Positions 1 to 5,150 of a DNA stretch of 5,150 nucleotides are shown here, piece by piece. Source of the stretch: Syntrophaceae bacterium. Lineage in GTDB: Bacteria; Desulfobacterota; Syntrophia; Syntrophales; UBA2185. How positions within the stretch are numbered: the first letter of the stretch is position 1; each line of letters opens with the position of its first letter. Made by a program: the position numbers and the translations under genes. The stretch covers positions 7,487-12,636 of the forward strand of contig JAFNGM010000253.1 of assembly GCA_017885225.1 (NCBI GenBank), read 5' to 3'. The notes below the pieces were generated by a model. The model ran no database searches, was not told where the DNA came from, and worked only from the letters and a program-made list of their open reading frames with translations.

Positions 1-578
1 TCAGTCAACCCATGGAAACTATGGGACTGCGCGGCGCGCTGGTTTCCGAGATGATTTTCGAAAAATGCGAACTGGAGGCCGACGCCCTCCTCGGGGGTGA
101 AGCCGGAAGGGGTTACGGACAGTTCATGCAGGTGATGGAGTATATCAAGCTCGCGCTTTCCGCCATGTCCGTGGGGCTGGGGGTAGCCTGCATGGAAAAT
201 TCAACGAGGTATGCCAAGTCCAGGAGTGCCTTCGGGAAACCAATCGGTCTCTTTGAGGGGGTCGGCGCCAAGCTGGCGATTATGTTCACTTACAATGACC
301 TGGGTAGGATGATGACTTACAGGGCGGCCTGGGCCATGGAACAGCAGGATCCGGAAAGTCCGGTACTTACCTCATGCGCCAAGCTCTTTACAAGTGAAGC
401 GGTGAACGAGATCGCCGACCTGGCTATGCAGGTGCATGGCGGTCACGGTTATCTGAAGGGATCGACGGTGGAACGGCTTTACCGCGACGCCCGTTATGCC
501 GTCATCGCCTATGGCACATCGGAGATGCAGAGGGCTTTTATCGCCAGGGACAGCCTGGACAGGTTCAAGCCGGCGTGA
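1..578 (+). CDS. Acyl-CoA dehydrogenase, C-terminal part (5' end cut by window edge)
   Basis: FAD-dependent acyl-CoA dehydrogenase family; such enzymes form the 2,3 double bond of an acyl-CoA and pass electrons to electron-transfer flavoprotein in the cytoplasm. The frame is open from base 3 and reads S-Q-P before the ATG at 12, so that ATG is internal and the gene begins upstream; 191 residues are visible (numbered from base 3), about half of a usual 380-residue protein. Seen: an M-G-L-R-G stretch from the middle beta domain, then the C-terminal helical domain with RYAKSRSAFGKPI (about residues 69-81), MQVHGGHGY (142-150), ERLYRDAR (157-164) and YGTSEMQ (170-176). These are family signatures. 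The residue aligned with the usual catalytic glutamate (YEGT in medium- and short-chain enzymes) is Tyr170. The alternative glutamate position of isovaleryl-CoA dehydrogenase appears to be Ile48. Substrate cannot be told. It is followed on the same strand by a MaoC hydratase and an acyl-CoA ligase, which supports an acyl-CoA catabolic role. Confidence 0.93.
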   Translation, partial: SQPMETMGLRGALVSEMIFEKCELEADALLGGEAGRGYGQFMQVMEYIKLALSAMSVGLGVACMENSTRYAKSRSAFGKPIGLFEGVGAKLAIMFTYNDLGRMMTYRAAWAMEQQDPESPVLTSCAKLFTSEAVNEIADLAMQVHGGHGYLKGSTVERLYRDARYAVIAYGTSEMQRAFIARDSLDRFKPA

Positions 579-596
579 CAACAAACCGCGGCTTGA
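565..596. repeat. 8-bp perfect inverted repeat across the acyl-CoA dehydrogenase stop codon
   Basis: TCAAGCCG at 565-572 is exactly complementary to CGGCTTGA at 589-596, with a 16-base loop that contains the TGA stop (576-578). No T-run follows, so it is not a standard intrinsic terminator. It could be an mRNA 3'-end stabilising or processing hairpin, or chance. Confidence 0.4.
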
Positions 597-634
597 GGGT
601 TCAAGGATTAATCGGCGTAAAAGATCGAACTGAA

Positions 635-680
635 GTCTTTGCCTAAAGACGGGGGTTTTTCTCCCAATGCCCGAGTGGGA
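635..680. other. Cluster of short hairpins in the leader of the MaoC gene
   Basis: In the 124-base gap between the dehydrogenase and the hydratase, GTCTTT (635-640) pairs with AAAGAC (645-650) around a GCCT tetraloop. GGGGG (651-655) can pair with CTCCC (661-665) around a T5 loop, with one G-T wobble. TCCCA (662-666) can pair with TGGGA (676-680). The last two stems share bases and are mutually exclusive. The first stem, followed by G5T5, is a poor intrinsic terminator because the stem is weak and the Gs intervene. Partial termination or attenuation between the two genes is possible but unproven. I see no gene or clear promoter in this gap. Confidence 0.3.
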
Positions 681-692
681 CAATAAATAAAT

Positions 693-697
693 GGAGG
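693..697 (+). promoter_or_regulatory. Ribosome binding site deciding the MaoC gene start
   Basis: GGAGG lies five bases before the ATG at 703. The earlier in-frame ATG at 691 overlaps this site and has only AT-rich sequence (CAATAAATAA) in front of it, so 703 is the better start. Confidence 0.75.
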
Positions 698-702
698 AAG
701 TC

Positions 703-1161
703 ATGGAGAAATTGTATTATGAGGATTATACGATCGGTGAGAAATTAAGATCGCCGGGACGGACCATTACGGAAACGGATATCGTCATGTTTGCCGCCTT
801 TACAGGGGACTGGCATCCCCTGCACACAAACGTGGAATTTGCCAAAAAAACCTTTTTCGGCGAACGCATCGCCCACGGCATGTTGACGCTCTGCGTGGGC
901 AGCGCCCTGATGTTTCGGCTAGGGATGTTCGTCGCACTCCCCAAATCTTTTATCGCCTTCTATGGCATGGATTCGGTCCGATTTACCGGCCCCACGAAAA
1001 TCGGCGACACAATTCGTTGCGAGGTGGAAATTGAAAGTATGGAAGCCAAAGACGAACAGCAGGGCGTTATTTCCGCAAAGAATTCTATAAAAAATCAAAG
1101 GGGTGAAGATTTAGTCGTTTACACGACGAAAATCCTGTGCGGCAGAAGACCGAAAGCGTAA
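703..1161 (+). CDS. MaoC-family (hotdog-fold) enoyl-CoA hydratase
   Basis: A 152-residue single-domain hotdog protein of the MaoC dehydratase family. Members hydrate trans-2-enoyl-CoA, usually to the (R)-3-hydroxyacyl-CoA, in the cytoplasm and act as dimers. The hydratase motif is clear: FTGDWHPLHTN at about residues 33-43, with Asp36 and His41 as the expected catalytic pair, followed by GERIAHGML (53-61), the conserved segment after the motif. Length fits the single-hotdog bacterial type (about 140-160 residues). The start at 703 is chosen because GGAGG sits just ahead of it; starting at 691 would add four residues. It lies between an acyl-CoA dehydrogenase and an acyl-CoA ligase on the same strand, and this order suggests it hydrates the enoyl-CoA made by the dehydrogenase. 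Chain length and stereochemistry are not readable from the sequence. A related possibility is a hydratase for a branched or hydroxylated acyl-CoA. Confidence 0.93.
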   Translation: MEKLYYEDYTIGEKLRSPGRTITETDIVMFAAFTGDWHPLHTNVEFAKKTFFGERIAHGMLTLCVGSALMFRLGMFVALPKSFIAFYGMDSVRFTGPTKIGDTIRCEVEIESMEAKDEQQGVISAKNSIKNQRGEDLVVYTTKILCGRRPKA

Positions 1162-1205
1162 TCAGATAATTAAAAGAATGGACAGCGGAAAGAGTGTTAC
1201 AAAAA

Positions 1206-1211
1206 AGGAGG
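1206..1211 (+). promoter_or_regulatory. Ribosome binding site deciding the acyl-CoA ligase start
   Basis: AGGAGG ends six bases before the ATG at 1218. It lies inside the longer reading frame that could begin at GTG 1194, which has no comparable site. This places the start at 1218. Confidence 0.85.
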
Positions 1212-1217
1212 GGAGCC

Positions 1218-2906
1218 ATGTCCGATATCTATTCAGAAAAACCCTGGTTAAAGAATTACGACGCGCATGTACCGCATTCTTTGAATTACGGAGAAAAGAC
1301 CTTTGCCGAAACATTCAGAGAGGTAGTAAATAAATGTCCCGATAAAACAGCACTGATGTATATGGGAGCGAGATTAACGTTTCGGGATGTTGACCGGTTC
1401 TCCAACCAACTGGCGCACTTTCTTGTAAAAAGCGGATTGAAGCCTGATGATGTCGTGGGACTTCACATGCCCAACATCCCCGCCCATTACATTAGTGTTA
1501 TAGGGGTACAGAAGGCAGGGTGCGTATCCACAGGCGTAAGTCCTCTCCTTACCCCGGAAGAAATGAGACATCAGATAAATGATTCGGGCGCAAAGGCTGT
1601 CATCACCATTGATCTAATCTTCAAGAAGATCGCAGAGGTGGCTGAGGCAACCAAATTCAGCACGGTGTTAGTTTCGGAGATTGCCGATTTCATGCCCGGG
1701 ATAAAAAGATTTCTCGGGAAATTGTTGAAAAAGATACCCACCGGGGAAGTGGGACTTCTACCCGGAAAGGTTGTGAAGCGTTTCACCGACGTCATGAAAG
1801 AGTATCCGACGGATCATATCGAGGTCAAGCGCAGCTTCGGCGATACAATCTTCATTATGTACACGGGCGGCACAACAGGGACATCAAAAGGGGCTGTGCT
1901 CACGCAAAAAAACTACATGTACAACTGCCTTCAGTCGGTTACATGGCTGGATATGCAACCGAATGATATCGCTTTGTCGGCATTTCCTCTTTTCCACATT
2001 GCCGGACTCGCCCTTGGCGGTTTCACGCTCCTTGGCGGCATCACCCAAATCTGCGTACCCAATCCGCGAGACGCGCGTTTCATTATCAACGAAATCAAAA
2101 GCTGCAAACCGACTTTGATGGTGAACGTCCCAACAGTATATTTTGAGTTGATGAAGAAACCGGAATTCAAATCTCTTGATTTGCGAAATCTCAAATGGTG
2201 TCTGAGCGCCGCCGCTCCGTTTCCTCCCGACTACATAGGTGAATTGGAAGGCATTATCGGGAAAGGAAATTTTATTGAACTTTACGGCATGACCGAGACA
2301 TCGCCGGTCACGTGCTGCAATCCCCGTTACGGAAAGAAAAAACCCGGTTCCATCGGCTTTCCCTTGCCCGATACCGAATTTAAATTGGTTGATCCGGAAA
2401 CCGGCCAACTCGCAAAACTTGGCGAACCCGGTGAGATAGTAATCAGGTGTCCGCAGGTAATGAAGGAGTACTACAAAAAGCCGGAGGAGACGGCAAACTC
2501 ACTCAGGGATGGATGGTTATACACGGGTGACGTCGCAACGATGGACGAAGACGGTTATTTCTCAATAGTTGACAGAGTTAAGGATATGGTAATCGTTTCC
2601 GGCCTTAAGGTTTTTACCCGTGAAGTGGACGAAATGCTCATGAAGCATCCCGATATTGATATGGCCGCTTCTGTCGGTGTTCCTGATCCCGAACGTCCTG
2701 GTTCTGAGAGAGTTGCGTCCGCTATAGTTCTCAAACCGGGTGTAGAAAAGAGTGAAGGCCAAAAAGAAAAGATTCGAGAATTCTTAAAAAAGTCGGCTGC
2801 TTCATATAAAATCCCTAAACGAATAGAATTTTTAGATCAGCTCCCGACAAGCGGTGTCGGTAAGATACTAAAACGTGAGATAAAGAAATTCATGGTAAAG
2901 GAATAG
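1218..2906 (+). CDS. FadD-like medium/long-chain acyl-CoA synthetase (AMP-forming)
   Basis: A complete 562-residue adenylate-forming enzyme that converts a carboxylic acid, ATP and CoA to acyl-CoA, AMP and pyrophosphate. Core motifs in order: the phosphate-binding loop YTGGTTGTSKG (215-225), YGMTET (356-361), YTGD with the ribose-binding Asp438, the hinge region DRVKDM (452-457), and the C-terminal PTSGVGKILKREI with the expected catalytic lysine Lys549. Residues about 158-189 are basic and hydrophobic (KRFLGKLLKKIP) and sit where E. coli FadD has a similar segment, which may help membrane contact. After the hinge the sequence is SGLKVFTREVDE, while classic FadD has SGFNVYPNEIE; this may mark a subfamily. 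The length matches the FadD family (about 550-560). ATG 1218 is preferred over GTG 1194 because of the strong AGGAGG. It is 56 bases after the MaoC gene and probably cotranscribed, supplying acyl-CoA to the neighbouring enzymes. A substrate other than a fatty acid, such as an aryl or branched acid, cannot be excluded. Confidence 0.94.
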   Translation: MSDIYSEKPWLKNYDAHVPHSLNYGEKTFAETFREVVNKCPDKTALMYMGARLTFRDVDRFSNQLAHFLVKSGLKPDDVVGLHMPNIPAHYISVIGVQKAGCVSTGVSPLLTPEEMRHQINDSGAKAVITIDLIFKKIAEVAEATKFSTVLVSEIADFMPGIKRFLGKLLKKIPTGEVGLLPGKVVKRFTDVMKEYPTDHIEVKRSFGDTIFIMYTGGTTGTSKGAVLTQKNYMYNCLQSVTWLDMQPNDIALSAFPLFHIAGLALGGFTLLGGITQICVPNPRDARFIINEIKSCKPTLMVNVPTVYFELMKKPEFKSLDLRNLKWCLSAAAPFPPDYIGELEGIIGKGNFIELYGMTETSPVTCCNPRYGKKKPGSIGFPLPDTEFKLVDPETGQLAKLGEPGEIVIRCPQVMKEYYKKPEETANSLRDGWLYTGDVATMDEDGYFSIVDRVKDMVIVSGLKVFTREVDEMLMKHPDIDMAASVGVPDPERPGSERVASAIVLKPGVEKSEGQKEKIREFLKKSAASYKIPKRIEFLDQLPTSGVGKILKREIKKFMVKE

Positions 2907-2963
2907 AGGGCAACGAAAGGGGGGGCTCAAAACACCATATCAACCCTCACGTAAAGCAGGAGT

Positions 2964-2992
2964 GTAAAGACCTTTGAGGCAATGTCTTTTAC
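2964..2992. repeat. Imperfect inverted repeat in the convergent gap
   Basis: GTAAAGAC (2964-2971) pairs with GTCTTTTAC (2984-2992) with one bulged T, giving eight base pairs and a 12-base loop. The stem is AT-rich and no T-run follows it, so it is at most a weak bidirectional 3'-end structure. Confidence 0.3.
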
Positions 2993-3076
2993 GATTAACG
3001 TTGGAACTACGTCATCGGAAAGACCATGAAAGACAATTACGGGAATTCTATGGTGAAAGGATCGGTGAGGCGTTGG

Positions 3077-3098
3077 TCTATGCATGAACACGCATAGA
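3077..3098. repeat. Inverted repeat just past the NrdD stop codon
   Basis: TCTATGC (3077-3083) is exactly complementary to GCATAGA (3092-3098), with an 8-base loop. It starts three bases beyond the NrdD stop on the minus strand. No T-run follows on that strand. On the plus strand a T5 run (3111-3115) lies 12 bases further on, too far for a standard intrinsic terminator. It is a possible 3'-end structure for either gene, weakly supported. Confidence 0.35.
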
Positions 3099-3101
3099 AC
3101 A

Positions 3102-5150
3102 TCAAATAAATTTTTCGTAGCGCGTTCTATCTTTTAGTTCCGCCAGCTTGCCCTTATTCCAGCTGGATACCCGGCTTAAATACTGGGTAATCCTCGCTAT
3201 TTTTTCCAGATCTTCAGAACCGCAGAACTCACATTTTTCTCTGAGATTTCTGAATGTGGCTCCACACATTTTACAGGTTGTAAATTCGGGAGAAAGGAGA
3301 ACCTGCTCGCTCCCGGTATCCTCAAAGACTTTCATGATAAATCCGGCGAGCTCCCCCTTTGCGGGCTGCGTTCCTCCTATCCACACGTGCGAAACTGCCC
3401 CTCCCCTTATGAGAGGATGAAATAGACCTTCCCGCCTCACGCGTTCCATGGGGCTGAGAGATGCGGATACATTGAGATGGGTTGAATTCGTATAATACAC
3501 CTCGCCCCGAATAAGATTCCCTCGAATAAAATGACCTGCCCTGGGAGAAAAATATTTAAGATCGAGTCGGGCAAAGCGATATGTGGTCGTTTCCGCCGGA
3601 GTTTGCTCAAGAATATAATGAACGCCGTAGTTTTGACCAAGCATTCCGGCTTTGTCCCTCATATAGGCAATTACTTTCAAGCCGAACGCAAGGGCATCCT
3701 CGGACTCATGCAGCTGACTCCCCTTATGTATCTGGACAAGCTCATTCAGTCCAACAGTTCCCATCAGGTAACACGCATGATCCATTCTCAAAAACGGAAC
3801 ACCATCTTTTTTCATGGATAGCACGGCAAGAGGTCCTTCATCACCGTAGGAAAGAAGTTTTTCAATAAAATCACGCTTCTGAATGTGAGCTTTCGCCATG
3901 AGTTCCATGCGCTCAGAAATCAGGGAAAACAATGTATCATCATCTCCGTCTGCTCTGTAACCCAACCTGGGGAGGTTGAGTGTCACATTCTGTATGGATG
4001 AACCCCTCATCTTCCACGGTTCTTTTACCTCCTCGGAAAGTTTTCCTTTCTCCATGAGTGTCGGAAAACCACATTCGTACGCCTTTACCATCCCACGCCG
4101 ATCAAAGACAAAACTTGCATTTCCTTTTTCACCCGCCACATCACAAACATGATTGAGAAATTCTTCATGCCCCGGCGTCTTAAAAAACGTCTCCGTAATA
4201 TGAACAAACGGCCTGGGAAAGATAAAGGGTTTCCCCGTACCGTCACCTTTCTTGAAGACTTCGAAAATGGCCCAGGCAAACCTCCTGGCGTCCGGTGTAT
4301 AATCTTCGAACTTACCCCCGGTGAATTCACCCCCCGGCCCTATAATATGGATATCGCTCAGATGTGCGGGGACATCCCAGTAGAGATGGATATCGGTGAA
4401 CATGACCTGCCCGCCTCGCGCGGACGTTAACTGGGAAAATTCATAGATAAGCATCTGGGCAAATTGCCTTATTTCCTTATCATTCATCCCTGACAGATAC
4501 GGTGCGAAGGAAAAATTCACCGCATCCCAGCTGATAACACCGGCGAAATGACCGTGCAGAATGGAGCTGAACCGCACCATATGGGCGAGGAGCACCTCCG
4601 CATGCTTAGCTGGTTTCGCAACCGTTAAAGAATGGGGAAGATTTAAGCCATATTTTTTCACATATTCGAGGGAGAGGCATACACTGTAAGGCCTGTCAAT
4701 GTACCCCAGATCATGGAGATGGATATCTCCCATGACGTGTGCATCGCCAACATCCTGAGAAAAGACTTCATAGAGGGAATATTCTTTTTTTATCCCTTCC
4801 GCAAGGATCAGGTTCGTGCCTTCCGGGCCATGGGGCATATTGGCGTTTTCTTTATTCTGATGAAAGATTAATTCCCTTACATCATAAAGGGGAAATCCTA
4901 GCAGGGCATGCATCTTTCTTGTCTGTTCCAGGCCTCTTTCGATCAGTTTCGCATCCACCAGTTCTCTGATCAGAGGGGTTGTCAGTACACTGATTCCAGA
5001 TGCAATGATCTGTTTTTCGACCTCCCTGCTAATGACTTCTGCCGTATCGACATCAATATCTGTCTCACGAATCAGGGCATCAACAATCCTCTGCCGGTTC
5101 CATCTGGCGATTTCCTCACCGGATGTCTTCACGAAAAGGGTTATATCTGT
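3102..5150 (-). CDS. nrdD: NrdD-family anaerobic ribonucleoside-triphosphate reductase homologue lacking the radical glycine (5' end cut)
   Basis: Homologue of class III ribonucleotide reductase, which makes dNTPs from NTPs without oxygen using a glycyl radical installed by the radical-SAM activase NrdG. The frame is open to the right edge: TDITLF precedes the GTG at 5132, completing the start of an ATP-cone, so the GTG is internal and a few codons are missing. 682 residues are visible (numbered from 5150). In order: ATP-cone (about 1-80), GDIHLHD (141-147), SARGGQ (243-248), NVTLNLPRLGY (388-398), GLNE (467-470), QTPAETT (516-522), YYTNSTH (552-558), HPLIRGG (578-584), a zinc site Cys626-x2-Cys629-x10-Cys640-x2-Cys643, and SSWNKGKLAELKDR near the end. 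These are typical of NrdD, and the length is normal. However, the radical glycine position reads RITQYL with Gln656. Cys360 (YECGF) is the best candidate for the thiyl cysteine and Cys158 for a second active-site cysteine. No nrdG is in the window. Family membership is secure; catalytic activity is doubtful. Confidence 0.93.
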   Translation of the reverse strand, partial: TDITLFVKTSGEEIARWNRQRIVDALIRETDIDVDTAEVISREVEKQIIASGISVLTTPLIRELVDAKLIERGLEQTRKMHALLGFPLYDVRELIFHQNKENANMPHGPEGTNLILAEGIKKEYSLYEVFSQDVGDAHVMGDIHLHDLGYIDRPYSVCLSLEYVKKYGLNLPHSLTVAKPAKHAEVLLAHMVRFSSILHGHFAGVISWDAVNFSFAPYLSGMNDKEIRQFAQMLIYEFSQLTSARGGQVMFTDIHLYWDVPAHLSDIHIIGPGGEFTGGKFEDYTPDARRFAWAIFEVFKKGDGTGKPFIFPRPFVHITETFFKTPGHEEFLNHVCDVAGEKGNASFVFDRRGMVKAYECGFPTLMEKGKLSEEVKEPWKMRGSSIQNVTLNLPRLGYRADGDDDTLFSLISERMELMAKAHIQKRDFIEKLLSYGDEGPLAVLSMKKDGVPFLRMDHACYLMGTVGLNELVQIHKGSQLHESEDALAFGLKVIAYMRDKAGMLGQNYGVHYILEQTPAETTTYRFARLDLKYFSPRAGHFIRGNLIRGEVYYTNSTHLNVSASLSPMERVRREGLFHPLIRGGAVSHVWIGGTQPAKGELAGFIMKVFEDTGSEQVLLSPEFTTCKMCGATFRNLREKCEFCGSEDLEKIARITQYLSRVSSWNKGKLAELKDRTRYEKFI
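3222..3275 (-). other. Four-cysteine zinc site of the NrdD homologue
   Basis: CKMC and CEFC pairs (codons at 3264-3275 and 3222-3233) form the C-terminal zinc ribbon that in NrdD proteins lies next to the glycyl radical loop and is needed for radical formation. All four cysteines are present, although the glycine 13 residues further on is replaced. Confidence 0.85.
4911..5150 (-). other. ATP-cone domain region of the NrdD homologue
   Basis: The first roughly 80 visible residues have the ATP-cone pattern: a short strand (TDITLFVKTSGEE), a helix beginning WNRQRIVDALIRE, then a helix with VISREVEKQI and a final TPLIRELVDAKLIERG. In ribonucleotide reductases and in the repressor NrdR this domain binds ATP or dATP and sets overall activity. 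The beginning of the domain lies beyond the window edge. Its retention suggests that nucleotide sensing has been kept. Confidence 0.7.

Larger units (their letters stand above)
2907..3101. other. Convergent intergenic region, no convincing gene
   Basis: This 195-base stretch separates the ligase (reading rightward) from the NrdD homologue (reading leftward), so both 3' ends meet here. It contains two inverted repeats, listed separately, and an ATG-less open frame at 2968-3087. I see no RNA gene, no G+C-rich hairpin followed by a T-run on either strand, and no mobile element end. Confidence 0.6.

Noticed and set aside
12..14. ATG at 12 as the start of the acyl-CoA dehydrogenase gene
   Set aside because: The frame is open upstream to the window edge and the visible protein lacks the N-terminal half of the family, so this methionine is internal.
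593..622. Possible promoter TTGAGG then GTAAAA with 18-base spacing before the MaoC gene
   Set aside because: The -10 element is a poor match to TATAAT, and any AT-rich gap can give such a pair.
1194..1217. GTG at 1194 as the ligase start
   Set aside because: The AGGAGG ribosome binding site would lie inside the coding region; ATG 1218 is ideally placed after it.
1884..2408. Long minus-strand open frame opposite the ligase (174 codons)
   Set aside because: It lies opposite a ligase with intact family motifs, and its translation shows no recognisable domain.
3077..3115. Intrinsic terminator for the ligase transcript made of the 7-bp repeat and the T5 run
   Set aside because: The T-run is 12 bases beyond the stem and the stem is not GC-rich, so it does not fit a standard intrinsic terminator.
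5130..5132. GTG as the start of the NrdD homologue
   Set aside because: The six codons between it and the window edge are open and read TDITLF, which completes the expected first strand of the ATP-cone. The start is outside the window.
1..5150. CRISPR array, tRNA, rRNA, insertion sequence or defence system
   Set aside because: No regularly spaced direct repeats, cloverleaf, transposase or defence-type domains were found on reading the window; nearly all of it is accounted for by the four genes.

Overview
The window holds four protein-coding genes, two of them cut by the window edges. It reads like chromosomal DNA of a strictly or facultatively anaerobic bacterium. A fatty-acid or acyl-CoA degradation cluster next to a class III (oxygen-sensitive type) ribonucleotide reductase homologue, moderate GC and GGAGG ribosome binding sites would suit a Desulfobacterota (deltaproteobacterial, Syntrophales-like) genome. 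That placement is inference from gene style; no rRNA or other marker is present.

Left part (1-2906, + strand): the C-terminal half of an acyl-CoA dehydrogenase (to 578), a 124-base gap containing several small inverted repeats, a MaoC-type hotdog enoyl-CoA hydratase (703-1161), a 56-base gap, and a complete FadD-like acyl-CoA synthetase (1218-2906). Together they form a short acyl-CoA catabolic set: the ligase activates a carboxylic acid to its CoA thioester, the dehydrogenase makes the 2-enoyl-CoA and the MaoC protein hydrates it. The 3-hydroxyacyl-CoA dehydrogenase and thiolase needed to complete a beta-oxidation turn are not in the window.

Middle (2907-3101): a 195-base convergent intergenic stretch with two weak inverted repeats and no convincing gene or terminator.

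Right part (3102-5150, - strand): almost all of an NrdD-family protein (anaerobic ribonucleoside-triphosphate reductase), with an N-terminal ATP-cone, the conserved reductase barrel and a C-terminal four-cysteine zinc site. Its reading frame runs off the right edge, so the true start is outside. The notable point of the window is here: where NrdD proteins carry the radical-bearing glycine (R-[IV]-x-G-Y), this one reads R-I-T-Q-Y, a change that needs two base substitutions. The rest of the C-terminal signature is intact, so this looks like a full-length NrdD homologue without its glycyl radical, not a decayed gene. The acyl-CoA dehydrogenase also seems to lack a glutamate at both usual catalytic-base positions.
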